Part shown: in pieces, positions 43,691-53,594 of the stretch | Layout of the letters: every line of letters begins with the position of its first letter | Numbering within the stretch: position 1 is the first letter of the stretch | NCBI GenBank assembly: GCA_029261135.1 | Contig: JAJDBX010000063.1 | Location: 1 to 64,000 of the forward strand | DNA: 64,000 bases | From: Nitrospirota bacterium | Lineage (GTDB): Bacteria; Nitrospirota; Nitrospiria; SBBL01; JAADHI01 | Reading direction: 5' to 3' | Program-made: the position numbers and the translations under genes | The notes under the pieces: generated by a model | Database searches by the model: none | What the model was told of the DNA's origin: nothing | Seen by the model: the letters and a program-made list of their open reading frames with translations, nothing else

Positions 43691-43870
43691 TTAGCTGCGT
43701 ATGTGGCCAAAGGAGAAGTCCACCAAATTTTTTGCAAGTGCACTAAACTTACTCTTGAAGGTCTCAATTTCTTCACTCCATGGTTGAGCGAAGACCTCAG
43801 AAACTTGGCCCATGGCAATGAAGCAACTCTCAATTGCAACAGATAAGATCCTGCTCACCCCCTTCACTTC
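43691..43870 (-). pseudogene. Possible remnant of a small helical protein
   Basis: On the minus strand a short frame reads EVKGVSRILSVAIESC followed by FIAMGQVSEVFAQPWSEEIE and a further amphipathic helix to a stop. It resembles a phasin-like helical end, but its upstream start would lie inside an antisense copy of the neighbouring remnant, and it has no ribosome site. It may be a chance frame. Confidence 0.2.
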
Positions 43871-43880
43871 TGGTTCCCAT

Positions 43881-44032
43881 AGAGGTGTTGAATTTGAATG
43901 CTTGGACACTCCACGCATTCAACGCTAAACCCTACCCGGAAAAAATAATCTTTAAAAATGAAGCGATACGTTTTCCTCTATGCATGATTTTTCTCTAGCA
44001 ATGGCCTGAAGGTGTCATTTTGGAGGGGTACT
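43881..44032 (+). pseudogene. Decayed 3' fragment of the HTTM/DoxX-like gene
   Basis: The stretch repeats, with substitutions and a frame-destroying region, the sequence near the 3' end of the gene at 42434-43678 (about 43486-43610). gtgttgaatttgaatgc corresponds to gtgctgaatttaaacgc, and ccctacccggaaaaaa is identical. The similarity extends weakly to gcaatggcctgaaggtg. The coding frame is interrupted by stops and no 5' part is present. Confidence 0.82.
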
Positions 44033-44185
44033 TTATCTTGAAAGTATGAAGTAGGATGGGTCTCCCAAGCTTTGAACACTCTTGAGATCGGGTCAATAAT
44101 ATTTCGTGAAGATATCTGATATTCGGGCGACTCAAATTGTAAAAAATATCTGTGTGAATGCTTAGATTTGTTCGGTGAATCTGGC

Positions 44186-44214
44186 TTGACTTTAAATTTT
44201 GTATTTTATATGAT
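44186..44214 (+). promoter_or_regulatory. Near-consensus sigma70 promoter of the complex I operon
   Basis: TTGACT (44186-44191) and TATGAT (44209-44214) are separated by exactly 17 AT-rich bases, 39 bases upstream of the nuoA start. Transcription should begin near 44221 with a short leader. Confidence 0.78.
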
Positions 44215-44252
44215 GTCCCCTCTTCAGGCGTTAATGGGGGGTATTACTACTT

Positions 44253-44624
44253 GTGTTGACATCGCTTCTACCTGCAAACTATCTTCCAATTCTTGTGTTT
44301 TTTTTCATCGCTCTCGGTTTTGGCGTGGTGACTATTGTCATGGGATACCTCGTTCGTCCGAAGAATACCTATGCCCAAAAATTGACCCCTTACGAAAGTG
44401 GCATTTTGCCTGAAACCGATGCCCGCATGCAGTTTCCGCTTCGGTATTATCTTATCGCGATGCTCTTTGTTCTTTTTGACATTGAAATGGTGTTTCTCTA
44501 TCCATGGGCCGTGAGCTTTGACCAGCTGGGCCTATTCGGGCTTGTTGAAATGATTTTGTTTTTATCCATTCTATTTGTGGGCTATTTTTATGCTTGGAAG
44601 AAGGGGGCACTCGATTGGGATTAA
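44253..44624 (+). CDS. nuoA: NADH-quinone oxidoreductase subunit A
   Basis: A 123-residue membrane subunit with three transmembrane helices. It has the NuoA signature [23 protein letters not shown] and [12 protein letters not shown], including the conserved acidic residues at the quinone-chamber entry. The GTG at 44253 is chosen because a GGGGGG stretch lies upstream; a TTG at 44256 is possible. It overlaps the likely nuoB start. Confidence 0.94.
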   Translation: MLTSLLPANYLPILVFFFIALGFGVVTIVMGYLVRPKNTYAQKLTPYESGILPETDARMQFPLRYYLIAMLFVLFDIEMVFLYPWAVSFDQLGLFGLVEMILFLSILFVGYFYAWKKGALDWD

Positions 44625-45094
44625 TTGACCGTCAGTTTGAAACCAATATAATGACGACAACCATTGATTCTGCAGTTAATTGGGCGAGGAAATCGGCACT
44701 GTGGCCGATGACTTTTGGCTTGGCTTGTTGCGCGATTGAGATGATTGCAGTTGTGTCGGGCCGCTACGATCTTGATCGTTTTGGGGCTGGGGTTTTCCGT
44801 GCCTCACCGCGACAGGCGGATTTGATGATTGTGGCAGGAACGGTTTGCCGAAAGATGGCACCCGTCATTCGTCGTATTTACGATCAGATGCCAGAACCCC
44901 GATACGTAATTTCGATGGGCTCATGTGCGACCTCGGGCAATATCTATAATAGTTACAGTGTGGTACAAGGTGTTGATCGTTTTGTGCCGGTGGATGTGTA
45001 TATTCCTGGTTGCCCTCCGCGTCCGGAAGCCTTGCTTGCGGGTATTTTGCGGCTTCAAGAAAAAATTATGGAGGGGAAGGTTTTTAGGGCTTAA
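44615..45094 (+). CDS. nuoB: NADH-quinone oxidoreductase subunit B
   Basis: A 159-residue peripheral subunit that holds the terminal 4Fe-4S cluster N2. Cluster cysteines are in [18 protein letters not shown] and PGCPPRPEA. The TTG at 44615 gives the family N-terminus ([10 protein letters not shown]) and overlaps the nuoA stop; the ATG at 44651 would cut this conserved start, and the in-frame ATG at 44594 would add seven residues read from nuoA. Confidence 0.95.
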   Translation: MGLIDRQFETNIMTTTIDSAVNWARKSALWPMTFGLACCAIEMIAVVSGRYDLDRFGAGVFRASPRQADLMIVAGTVCRKMAPVIRRIYDQMPEPRYVISMGSCATSGNIYNSYSVVQGVDRFVPVDVYIPGCPPRPEALLAGILRLQEKIMEGKVFRA

Positions 45095-45111
45095 AATCTT
45101 TCGTTTGAAAA

Positions 45112-45609
45112 ATGCATGACATCGCTTTAAAAATTCAAGAGGCGCATCCCAAGGGCTTCATTTCGGCACATGAGGCATTTGGTGAGTTGAGCGTGACAGT
45201 TGATCGAAATGAAATCGTGAATGTTTGTCGCTTTGTACTGGAAGATGCTTCGCTTGATTTTGATATGCTCACAGATCTTTGTTCAGTGGATTTCCCTAAT
45301 GAAGTCCTGAGGTTTGAGGTGATTTACCAGCTCTACTCTTTAGAAAAAAATCATCGCCTTCGCCTGAAGTCTCGTGTGCCAGAGGAAGACTGTAATATCG
45401 ATTCGGTTGTTGAGCTTTGGCGATCTGCAAATTTTATGGAACGGGAAGTTTACGATATGATGGGGATTTCGTTTAACAATCATCCCGACTTGAGACGGAT
45501 TATGATGACCGAAGACTATGATGAGGGCTACCCGCTTCGGAAGGATTTTCCGGTAGAGGGAAGGGGATGGCGCGATAATTTTGAAAATCTCTCTGATGAT
45601 CCAGGTTAA
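45112..45609 (+). CDS. nuoC: NADH-quinone oxidoreductase subunit C
   Basis: The 165-residue peripheral-arm subunit has the NuoC core signature WRSANFMEREVYDMMGISFNNHPDLRRI in two adjacent blocks, and ends with PLRKDFPVEGRGWR. It binds NuoD at the base of the arm. It is separate here, not fused to NuoD as in E. coli. Confidence 0.95.
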   Translation: MHDIALKIQEAHPKGFISAHEAFGELSVTVDRNEIVNVCRFVLEDASLDFDMLTDLCSVDFPNEVLRFEVIYQLYSLEKNHRLRLKSRVPEEDCNIDSVVELWRSANFMEREVYDMMGISFNNHPDLRRIMMTEDYDEGYPLRKDFPVEGRGWRDNFENLSDDPG

Positions 45610-45667
45610 TTTAACTTAAGATAGACTTGATAAGGAACATGCGCCGCCATGCAAGTTAGTGCTTTAT

Positions 45668-46924
45668 ATGGATGAAATGCAGGATAGTGTTGTCGGCCTG
45701 GATCATTATGGTGACGATGATGCCGATATTGAGCTTGTAGACGGGAAGCCAAAAAAACGGGTCGAAGATCTTCTGCTGAACATGGGACCGCAACATCCTT
45801 CGACTCACGGTGTGCTTCGAATTGTACTCGAAATGGAAGGCGAGATCATCGTCAAGGCCACACCCTACCTGGGTTATCTCCATCGTGGTGTTGAAAAGCT
45901 CGCTGAAAATTCTACATACAGCCAAATTATTCCACTCACCGACCGCCTCGATTACACCGCCTCAATGACCAATAATTATGCCTTCGTGCGTTCTGTTGAA
46001 AAGCTCCTCCAGGTTGAAATCCCTGAGCGTGCCGAATATGTCCGGACGATCGTCGCTGAAATGCAGCGCTTAGCCGGGCATTTATTTTGGTTGGGCACGC
46101 AGTCCCTCGATATTGGAGCGATGACCGTCTTTTTTTATACTTTCCGTGAGCGGGAGGCCTTGCTCGACCTATTTGAGTTGCTTTGTGGTGCACGTTTGAC
46201 GATGAGTTATTTTCGCGTCGGCGGGGTTGATCGAGATATAACGCAGGAAATTGTCGATCGACTCTATCAATTCCTCGAAACCTTTCCCGAAAAAATAGAT
46301 GAGTACAATACCCTGCTCGAAACAAACCGTATTTGGATGAGCAGAACGCGGGACATTGCCGTCATCTCTGCAAAAGATGCGGTGAATTTTGGTCTGACTG
46401 GACCCGCATTGCGAGGATCAGGGGTCAATTATGATGTTCGGAAAGCGGAGCCTTACGGGGCATATGATAAAGTCGAATGGGAAGTCCCTCTAGGCAAAAA
46501 CGGGGATACCTATGATCGGTACTGGATTCGCGTTGAAGAAATGCGGCAGAGCGCAAAAATCATCAAGCAGTGTCTTGATCAGCTTCCTGAGGGAAGAATT
46601 GCGGCAGATGTGCCATCCCTCACTTATCCGCCGAGAGACAAAGTCGAAACGGATATGGAAAGCCTGATTCATCATTTTATGATTGCCACGGAAGGCTTTG
46701 AAGTGCCCGAAGGAGAGGTCTATTGTGGCACAGAGGCCCCCAAAGGAGAACTCGGTTTTTATATTCTGAGTCAGGGTGGCAACAAGCCTTATCGTCTTCG
46801 AATCCGTCCCCCTTCTTTTATTCATATGGGTGCATTTGAGCATATGGCCAAGGGTTATATGATTGCCGATATTGTGACTATTTTTGGAACCTACGACATT
46901 GTGATGGGGGAATGCGACCGTTAA
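45668..46924 (+). CDS. nuoD: NADH-quinone oxidoreductase subunit D
   Basis: The 418-residue quinone-binding subunit is related to the large subunit of NiFe hydrogenases. It shows MGPQHPSTHGVLR, YLGYLHRGVEKLAE, GALTGPALRGSG-type residues (GLTGPALRGSGVNYD), and the C-terminal FGTYDIVMGECDR. The ATG at 45668 is chosen over the GTG at 45659. Cluster ligands are absent, as in all NuoD. Confidence 0.96.
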   Translation: MDEMQDSVVGLDHYGDDDADIELVDGKPKKRVEDLLLNMGPQHPSTHGVLRIVLEMEGEIIVKATPYLGYLHRGVEKLAENSTYSQIIPLTDRLDYTASMTNNYAFVRSVEKLLQVEIPERAEYVRTIVAEMQRLAGHLFWLGTQSLDIGAMTVFFYTFREREALLDLFELLCGARLTMSYFRVGGVDRDITQEIVDRLYQFLETFPEKIDEYNTLLETNRIWMSRTRDIAVISAKDAVNFGLTGPALRGSGVNYDVRKAEPYGAYDKVEWEVPLGKNGDTYDRYWIRVEEMRQSAKIIKQCLDQLPEGRIAADVPSLTYPPRDKVETDMESLIHHFMIATEGFEVPEGEVYCGTEAPKGELGFYILSQGGNKPYRLRIRPPSFIHMGAFEHMAKGYMIADIVTIFGTYDIVMGECDR

Positions 46925-46945
46925 TGTTTGTCGCTTGAGTAATCG

Positions 46946-47485
46946 ATGAAATTTAAAGTCCTTTCAAAAGAAACAATTCAAAGAATTGAAGCACAATACC
47001 CCAAATATCCCGATCTTCGTTCTGTCACTTTACCGGCCCTTCGTATCGCGCAAGAAGACTTGGGTTATGTTTCGGAACCCGCAATGATTGATATTGCAGA
47101 GCTACTTGATTTGACCCCGATTCAGGTTTATGAAGTGGCTACTTTTTATACTCAGTACAACATGAAGCCCGTTGGGAAATACCTTGTTCAGGTTTGTAAA
47201 ACCCTTTCGTGTGCCTTGCTTGGAGCAATGTCGATTGTTGAGCATCTTCAAAAAAGCTTGGGAATCGGGATCGGTGAAACTACCAACGATGGATTTTTTT
47301 CCTTAAAAGTGGTTGAATGCTTGGCCTCATGTGGAAGCGCGCCGATGATGCAAATTAATAATCGCTACTATGAGAATCTGACGCCGGAGAAAGTCGATCA
47401 AATTTTGGATGATCTTAGAGAGAATGGCAGAAGTGATCTCGCAACGGGGCCATTTATGCTGCCACTTTTACAGGAACAGAGCTGA
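46946..47485 (+). CDS. nuoE: NADH-quinone oxidoreductase subunit E
   Basis: A 179-residue thioredoxin-like subunit carrying the 2Fe-2S cluster N1a. Its ligands lie in VQVCKTLSCAL and VECLASCGSAP. Its stop overlaps the nuoF ATG by one base. Confidence 0.95.
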   Translation: MKFKVLSKETIQRIEAQYPKYPDLRSVTLPALRIAQEDLGYVSEPAMIDIAELLDLTPIQVYEVATFYTQYNMKPVGKYLVQVCKTLSCALLGAMSIVEHLQKSLGIGIGETTNDGFFSLKVVECLASCGSAPMMQINNRYYENLTPEKVDQILDDLRENGRSDLATGPFMLPLLQEQS

Positions 47486-48786
47486 TGCCGAAGTACGAAC
47501 AAATTCTTTTTAATAATATGTCCAAGGCCGGTTATACCGGATCGCTCAAAGAGTACGAGGCCGTAGGGGGTTACACGGCCTTTAAAAAAGTACTGAAAGA
47601 GTATTCCTCTTCAGATGTCATCGATATTGTGAAGAAGTCGGGTCTTCGGGGCAGAGGCGGCGCCGGTTTTCCGGCAGGCTTAAAGTGGAGCTTTATCCCG
47701 AAAGATCATGTCGGACCAAGGTATCTCTGCTGTAATGCCGATGAAAGTGAGCCGGGAACCTATAAAGACCGTCAGTTAATGGAATTTGATCCCCATCAGA
47801 TGCTCGAAGGCATGGCCATTTGTTGTTATGCCATCGGTGCACAAACGGCCTATATTTACATCCGGGGTGAGTTTGATTTGGGCGCAGAGATATTAGAGAA
47901 TGCCATTCAAGAGGCCTATAAGGCGAAGCTGGTCGGGAAGGATCTTTTTGGCTCGGGGTTTAATCTCGATATCTATGTGCATCGGGGTGCCGGGGCTTAT
48001 ATTTGTGGTGAGGAAACGGCACTTTTGGAGTCTCTTGAAGGGAAGCGCGGCAAGCCGCGGATTAAGCCGCCTTTTCCGGCGATTAACGGACTTTATCAGG
48101 AGCCGACGGTTATTAATAATGTCGAAACTTTGGCCAATGTGCCTTATATCATCAACAAGGGGCCGGAGTGGTTTAGAACGATCGGTACCGAAAAAAGCCC
48201 AGGAACAAAGGTTTTTTCTGTCAGTGGCCATGTTAAAAAGCCGGGCAATTATGAATTGCCCTTGGGGATCCCTCTCCGTGAAATTATCTACGATGTTGCG
48301 GGAGGGATTCTGGGTGACAAGCAATTGAAGGCAGTGATTCCGGGTGGGGCTTCTGCGCCGATGATGCCCCCTGATCAGCTGGATACCCCGATGGATTTTG
48401 ATTCAGTGGCTGCCGTCGGTTCCATGTTGGGTTCTGCTGCGATTACTGTCATGGATGAAGATACCTGTATTGTTTGGGCGGCGATGAATTTGATGGAATT
48501 CTTTTATCACGAATCCTGTGGTCAGTGTACGCCTTGTCGTGAAGGCAGCGGATGGATTCTCCAAATTTTACGCAGAATCGAAGGCGGAGAAGGTCGTCAT
48601 AGTGATCTTGATCAGCTCCTTGAACTCTGTACCCGGATTGGCGGAAGGACGGTCTGTGCTTTTGGTGATGCAGAAATTGGCCCCATTCTTTCCACGATCA
48701 AACATTTTAGATCAGAATATGAACGGCATATTGAGGAAAAGGGCTGCCCTTTTCACCCGAATGCCACCTTAAGCATGGCGCATTAA
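47485..48786 (+). CDS. nuoF: NADH-quinone oxidoreductase subunit F
   Basis: The 433-residue NADH-oxidising subunit has the NADH and FMN sites GLRGRGGAGFPAGLKW and CNADESEPGTYKDR, and the N3 4Fe-4S ligands in ESCGQCTPCREG plus a downstream cysteine (RTVCAFGD). Presence of NuoE, F and G shows that this complex can use NADH. Confidence 0.97.
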   Translation: MPKYEQILFNNMSKAGYTGSLKEYEAVGGYTAFKKVLKEYSSSDVIDIVKKSGLRGRGGAGFPAGLKWSFIPKDHVGPRYLCCNADESEPGTYKDRQLMEFDPHQMLEGMAICCYAIGAQTAYIYIRGEFDLGAEILENAIQEAYKAKLVGKDLFGSGFNLDIYVHRGAGAYICGEETALLESLEGKRGKPRIKPPFPAINGLYQEPTVINNVETLANVPYIINKGPEWFRTIGTEKSPGTKVFSVSGHVKKPGNYELPLGIPLREIIYDVAGGILGDKQLKAVIPGGASAPMMPPDQLDTPMDFDSVAAVGSMLGSAAITVMDEDTCIVWAAMNLMEFFYHESCGQCTPCREGSGWILQILRRIEGGEGRHSDLDQLLELCTRIGGRTVCAFGDAEIGPILSTIKHFRSEYERHIEEKGCPFHPNATLSMAH

Positions 48787-48811
48787 GACAGATTTAAGGA
48801 CGATTTCAGGT

Positions 48812-51415
48812 ATGAGTTCACGAGTCACACTCATCATTAACGGGAAGGAAGTCACCGTCGAGGCAGGTACTCGGGTGATTGAAGCCGCGAAGCAGGCGGG
48901 CACAGAAATTCCGCATTTTTGCTATCATCCCAAGTTGAAGCCCGATGCCAACTGCCGCATGTGCCTGGTCGAAATTGAAAAGGTTCCCAAGCTCCAAACC
49001 TCCTGTAGCACACCCGTGGCGGAGGGCATGGTGGTCACGACGGAATCTGAAAAGGTCGTCGAAGCCCAGAAAGGTGTGATGGCTTTTCTTTTGGGCAACC
49101 ATCCTCTGGATTGTCCAGAGTGTGATCAGGGCGGTGAATGCCAGCTTCAGGATTTTGCCCATCAGTATGGCGCGATGACTTCGCCTTTTGGGGAAACGAA
49201 GCGCACTTTTGAAAAAACCTATTTTGGCCCCCTCATCGAAAAAGAAATGAACCGTTGTGTGAGTTGCCTGCGCTGTGTTCGTTATTGCGATGAAGTGATC
49301 GGCTCCAATTCTTTGGGCTCCATGAACCGAGGTGCGATGCATGAAGTCGGGGCTTTTGCGAATCATGAACTTGAATGCGAATTTTGTGGTGGCTGTATTC
49401 AGATTTGTCCGGTCGGGGCTTTGACCTCTCGCTTGTCTATGTTTGACTACAGAACCTGGCAGTTGAATAAGACGGATACGGTCTGCAACTACTGCGGGGA
49501 CGGCTGTTCCTTGACCCTGGAAACGGTTCAAGAAGATGTGAAGCGGGTCAGCTCTGAGGCAGGTACGGGTCGCAATACCGGGGATCTTTGTTCGCGAGGG
49601 TTCTTTGGTTATAGTGCGATCAACCATGAGTCGCGTCTCTCTCGTCCCTTGCTCCGAGGTGATGGAGGAGACCTTGAAGTGACTTGGGAATGGGCTTATC
49701 AGAAGACCGTTGATGGCCTGAAAGGGATTGTTGAAGCACATGGCGCGAAAGCTGTTGGCGGGATCATTTCAGCCCAATGCACCAACGAAGAGGTGTATCT
49801 TTTTCAGAAATTAATGCGGGAAACCGTGGGGACGCCTCACATTGACAGTGGCGCGCGTTACGGTTATATCAATGCGGTCTCTGCTTTGACCCAGGTCTTT
49901 GGCACGGCCCGATTGACGCATTACGAAGATATTTTGGCATCGGATTGTCTTCTTGTTTTTGCAGGGGAGATGACTGAAACGAACCCGATCACTGCCCTAA
50001 AGGTCAAAGAAGCCATTCGCCAAAATAAAGCAAAACTGATTACGGTGTCCCCCTATCGCTCGAAAAGAGAGACTTACATTAGTCATCTTCCGCATTTGGC
50101 GCATCAACACCTTCAAATTCGAGTGGGCACGGAAAATACGGCAATTCTGGGTTTGACGAAGGCGATTCTTGAAAAAAGCCCCGCGTCAGAGATGCCTGAA
50201 GCCCTATTATCCAAAGTACAGTCTGCGGTCTCAAACATCTCATTTTCAGAGATTGAGACCGTCACAGGTATTTCAGAACAGCAATTTGTGGATGCGGGGA
50301 CCCTTTTTTCAGAGGCCAAACAGGGTGTCATGATTGTGGGTCGTTCTGTTTTGCGTGGAAACGATGGTTATCAGTCAATGCTCCGTATTGCCGAACTGGC
50401 CATATTATCCGGGCAAGTGGGTCGTCCGGGAACCGGCATTCTAGCCTTGTCAAAAGAGAGTAATGCCTTTGGTGCCATTGAAATGGGCGGTACCCCGGAA
50501 TTTCTCCCAGGGTTTCAAGAAACGAGTGAAGCAGAAAAAGGATATACGGTCATCGAAATGATCGACGCTGCGGCGCGTGGAGAAATCAAGGCGCTCTACT
50601 TGGTGGGTGAGAACCCGCTTCGGTCGATTCCTCAGAAGAAAGTGGCTGCCGCACTTGAAAACCTCGAATTTTTAATTTGCCAAGATCTTTATTCGACAGA
50701 GACCACGGCTTTGGCGCACATTGTTTTGCCGGCGACCAGTTATGCCGAGAAGTCTGGGCGCTTTACGAATCATGAGGGAGAGACGCAGAAGCTTCGACAG
50801 GCTATTGATCCGCTTGGCAATGCAAAACCCGATTGGCAGATCTTTTCAACATTAATTAATAAAATGAAAACGGAAGATAAAATCCCTTATCAGAAACTAT
50901 TGGGGCATTCGTCTGTGGATGTTGTTTGGAAAGAAGCCGTCATGGCCATGCCTCCAGGATGGCCTGTACTTTCAAATGAGGGAATTTCAGCACAGATTTC
51001 GTCCTATGCGGCTGATGCTGATATTCGCTGGACGCTTCCAGAACCATCGCCCCAAGGGGAGGGCTTTGATCTTCAGGTGGGGCAAAGCCTCTTCCATGCT
51101 GGAAAGATGTCCACCTATGCTTCTGGACTGACGACCCTTTTAGATTCCCCCGTGTTGCTGATGAACCCTGAAGATGCAGAACGCTTGGAAATAGAAGACG
51201 GGGAACTTGTTCAGCTTTCTGCCGAGGGCGAGCAAGTCATGGTTCAGCTTCCGGTGAAGGCGAGCAAGAAGATTGCGGAGGGCACCTTATTTGTCCCGGA
51301 ACATTTTTCACTGAATGTAAAAACATTGCTTCCTCTGACGCTTGATGCGACAACGGGCGTTCCCTACGGAGATCACGGCAGGGTTTCTTTGTCTAAGGTG
51401 AGGGTTACCGCTTAA
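48812..51415 (+). CDS. nuoG: NADH-quinone oxidoreductase subunit G
   Basis: The 867-residue iron-sulfur subunit has a ferredoxin-like 2Fe-2S head (CYHPKLKPDANCRMC). It continues with the HPLDCPECDQGGECQLQD ligands, two 4Fe-4S motifs (CVSCLRCVRYC and CEFCGGCIQICPVG), and a further CNYCGDGC site at the start of the molybdopterin-oxidoreductase-like domain. That domain runs to the C-terminus and ends with a molydop-binding-like fold (LMNPEDAERLEIEDGELVQL). The C-terminal domain is usually catalytically inactive in complex I. Confidence 0.96.
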   Translation: MSSRVTLIINGKEVTVEAGTRVIEAAKQAGTEIPHFCYHPKLKPDANCRMCLVEIEKVPKLQTSCSTPVAEGMVVTTESEKVVEAQKGVMAFLLGNHPLDCPECDQGGECQLQDFAHQYGAMTSPFGETKRTFEKTYFGPLIEKEMNRCVSCLRCVRYCDEVIGSNSLGSMNRGAMHEVGAFANHELECEFCGGCIQICPVGALTSRLSMFDYRTWQLNKTDTVCNYCGDGCSLTLETVQEDVKRVSSEAGTGRNTGDLCSRGFFGYSAINHESRLSRPLLRGDGGDLEVTWEWAYQKTVDGLKGIVEAHGAKAVGGIISAQCTNEEVYLFQKLMRETVGTPHIDSGARYGYINAVSALTQVFGTARLTHYEDILASDCLLVFAGEMTETNPITALKVKEAIRQNKAKLITVSPYRSKRETYISHLPHLAHQHLQIRVGTENTAILGLTKAILEKSPASEMPEALLSKVQSAVSNISFSEIETVTGISEQQFVDAGTLFSEAKQGVMIVGRSVLRGNDGYQSMLRIAELAILSGQVGRPGTGILALSKESNAFGAIEMGGTPEFLPGFQETSEAEKGYTVIEMIDAAARGEIKALYLVGENPLRSIPQKKVAAALENLEFLICQDLYSTETTALAHIVLPATSYAEKSGRFTNHEGETQKLRQAIDPLGNAKPDWQIFSTLINKMKTEDKIPYQKLLGHSSVDVVWKEAVMAMPPGWPVLSNEGISAQISSYAADADIRWTLPEPSPQGEGFDLQVGQSLFHAGKMSTYASGLTTLLDSPVLLMNPEDAERLEIEDGELVQLSAEGEQVMVQLPVKASKKIAEGTLFVPEHFSLNVKTLLPLTLDATTGVPYGDHGRVSLSKVRVTA

Positions 51416-51437
51416 TGAAGAGCGCTGAAGGAATAAA

Positions 51438-52454
51438 ATGGAACTAGCGATTCAGGTACTCGTCATTCTTGCTCAGATTGCTGCGGTGCTGGGTGTTGTG
51501 TTGACCCATGTGGCCTATCTCACTTATGCAGAGCGGAAAATCTTGAGCGATATGCAGGATAGGCTCGGCCCGATGGAAGTGGGGCCACATGGCTTGTTGC
51601 AGCCTCTAGCCGATGGATTGAAGCTCTTTTTTAAAGAAGATATTATCCCCGCCGGCGCCAATAAAATTATCTTTTCAGCCGCGCCAATATTGGTGCTCGT
51701 TCCAGCCTTGATTGGTTTTGCCGTGATCCCCTTTGGCCGGGATTCACTTCAGCTTGGAGCGATAGAAATTACGCCCTATATCACCGATATTAATATCGGA
51801 TTGCTCTATATCCTGGCTTTCTCGTCCATTGGTGCGTATGGCATTTTATTGGGTGGTTGGGCCTCAAATAGTAAATATGCCTTACTTGGAGGACTTCGTT
51901 CAGCTGCGCAAGTGATTAGTTATGAGTTGCCCTTGGGTTTGGCTTTGGTGGGGCCGGTGCTTTTGGCAGGATCACTTTCTCTGAAGACGATGACAGAGGC
52001 ACAAGGCGGGGGGTTCTGGCATTGGTATGTCGTTTCTCAACCGGTGGCTTTTGTGATTTATATGATTTGCGCCATTGCAGAAACAAACCGTCTTCCCTTT
52101 GATATGCCAGAGGCAGAAAGTGAACTGGTGGCAGGGTTTTTTACGGAATATTCAGGCATGCGGTTTTCCTTTTTCTTTCTGGCAGAATATGCCAACATGA
52201 TCCTTGTGTCCTGTGTAGCCGTGGTGGCATTTTTAGGCGGATGGCAGGCGCCGCTCCCTGTGCTTGATTTTATTCCCCCAGTGGTTTGGTTTTTAGCAAA
52301 AGTCTATTTTTTGCTTTTTTTCTATATCTGGTTACGTGCCACAGTACCACGATTGCGTTTTGATCAGCTGATGGCTTTTGGTTGGAAAATAATGCTTCCA
52401 ATCGCCTTGGTCAATGTTTTATTCACATCGATCGCGAAATACATATTTAGCTAA
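51438..52454 (+). CDS. nuoH: NADH-quinone oxidoreductase subunit H
   Basis: A 338-residue membrane subunit of eight helices that forms the quinone chamber. It contains [20 protein letters not shown], the glutamate-rich loop [24 protein letters not shown], and [15 protein letters not shown], all highly conserved. Confidence 0.97.
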   Translation: MELAIQVLVILAQIAAVLGVVLTHVAYLTYAERKILSDMQDRLGPMEVGPHGLLQPLADGLKLFFKEDIIPAGANKIIFSAAPILVLVPALIGFAVIPFGRDSLQLGAIEITPYITDINIGLLYILAFSSIGAYGILLGGWASNSKYALLGGLRSAAQVISYELPLGLALVGPVLLAGSLSLKTMTEAQGGGFWHWYVVSQPVAFVIYMICAIAETNRLPFDMPEAESELVAGFFTEYSGMRFSFFFLAEYANMILVSCVAVVAFLGGWQAPLPVLDFIPPVVWFLAKVYFLLFFYIWLRATVPRLRFDQLMAFGWKIMLPIALVNVLFTSIAKYIFS

Positions 52455-52467
52455 AAGGGATTTGAGG

Positions 52468-53022
52468 ATGTCTGCCCCGAACAGTTTACTAAAAACAATA
52501 TTTTTCACTGAGATTCTTCAGGGACTGGCCCTCACGCTCAAACATCTCATTAAAGGGAAGAGTATCACAGAGCAGTATCCCCGTGAAAAACCGAATTTAC
52601 CCGATGGTTGGCGGGGGGCGATTGTACATCTTCGTTATGACGATGGGACTGAAAAATGTGTGGGCTGTGCACTTTGTGAAGCCGCATGTCCTTCACACTG
52701 TATTACTGTCATCAGTGCCGAGCGACCCGATTTGCCCCAAAAACGCATTGCAGAAACCTACATTCTGGATATGACAAAATGTGTTTTTTGCGGTTTTTGT
52801 GTTCAGGCCTGTCCTGTGAACGCATTGGCTTCGAGTAAAGAGTATGAACTGGCCACGACGGACAAACGCAGTTTAATAATGACAAAAGACACCATGCTGG
52901 ATTTGGGAGATAAGTACTTTCGCGTCAGGGAAAAACGTCCGGAGGACTCAGCCGCAAAAATAAATCTATTTGAAGGATTAAAATCGAATGGATTCCCGCA
53001 TGCAAAGAAAGGCAAAGCCTGA
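52468..53022 (+). CDS. nuoI: NADH-quinone oxidoreductase subunit I
   Basis: The 184-residue subunit carries clusters N6a and N6b, in CVGCALCEAACPSHC and CVFCGFCVQACPVNA. The start at 52468 follows a TTGAGG site; a longer frame overlapping nuoH is rejected. It ends one base into nuoJ. Confidence 0.96.
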   Translation: MSAPNSLLKTIFFTEILQGLALTLKHLIKGKSITEQYPREKPNLPDGWRGAIVHLRYDDGTEKCVGCALCEAACPSHCITVISAERPDLPQKRIAETYILDMTKCVFCGFCVQACPVNALASSKEYELATTDKRSLIMTKDTMLDLGDKYFRVREKRPEDSAAKINLFEGLKSNGFPHAKKGKA

Positions 53023-53591
53023 TGGTTGCGCAATTGCTTTTTTTCTATTTTGGCGGGATGGCCGTTGCCGGCGCTGTGGTTGCCATATTTAACGCCAATC
53101 TCGTCTATAGCGCACTGGCGTTGTTGATGACCTTTATCCACATCGCAGGGATTTATATCTTACTCAATGCCGAATTTATTGCTGCCGTACAGATCATTGT
53201 TTATGCGGGGGCGATTTTGGTGACCTATGTGTTTGTGTTGATGCTTTTTAATCCCGAGCAAGAGAAGCGGTATTTCCATAAGCAATATAAAATAGGAGGT
53301 TTCCTGGGTGCCGCCTTATTATTTTTGATGTTGTTTGCGGGTTTTAAAACAGAAATATTAAGCCAAGCGGGGCCAATGACTGCGGAATCAATTCAAGAGA
53401 TTGGCCATACGCGTGCGATTGGCATGGCACTTTTTACTGATTTTATTTTTCCTTTTGAGATTGCATCATTAATTTTATTGGTCGCGATGTTTGGCGCCAT
53501 TGTCCTCGCAGGACGGGGGAAAATACGGAAGAGGGGCCCGGGGGGCCGTGTTGATCTCTCATCACGAAATGTGACAAAAGAGGCCTCATAA
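53022..53591 (+). CDS. nuoJ: NADH-quinone oxidoreductase subunit J
   Basis: A 189-residue membrane subunit with five helices. It contains NLVYSALALLMTFIHIAGIYILLNAEFIAA and the IVYAGAILVTYVFVLML helix, which hosts the pi-bulge implicated in proton gating. The start overlaps the nuoI stop. Confidence 0.95.
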   Translation: MVAQLLFFYFGGMAVAGAVVAIFNANLVYSALALLMTFIHIAGIYILLNAEFIAAVQIIVYAGAILVTYVFVLMLFNPEQEKRYFHKQYKIGGFLGAALLFLMLFAGFKTEILSQAGPMTAESIQEIGHTRAIGMALFTDFIFPFEIASLILLVAMFGAIVLAGRGKIRKRGPGGRVDLSSRNVTKEAS

Positions 53592-53594
53592 ATC

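Noticed and set aside
43651-43839. 62-codon minus-strand frame before nuoA
   Set aside because: No ribosome site and no recognisable sequence; it overlaps another short frame and a gene relic.
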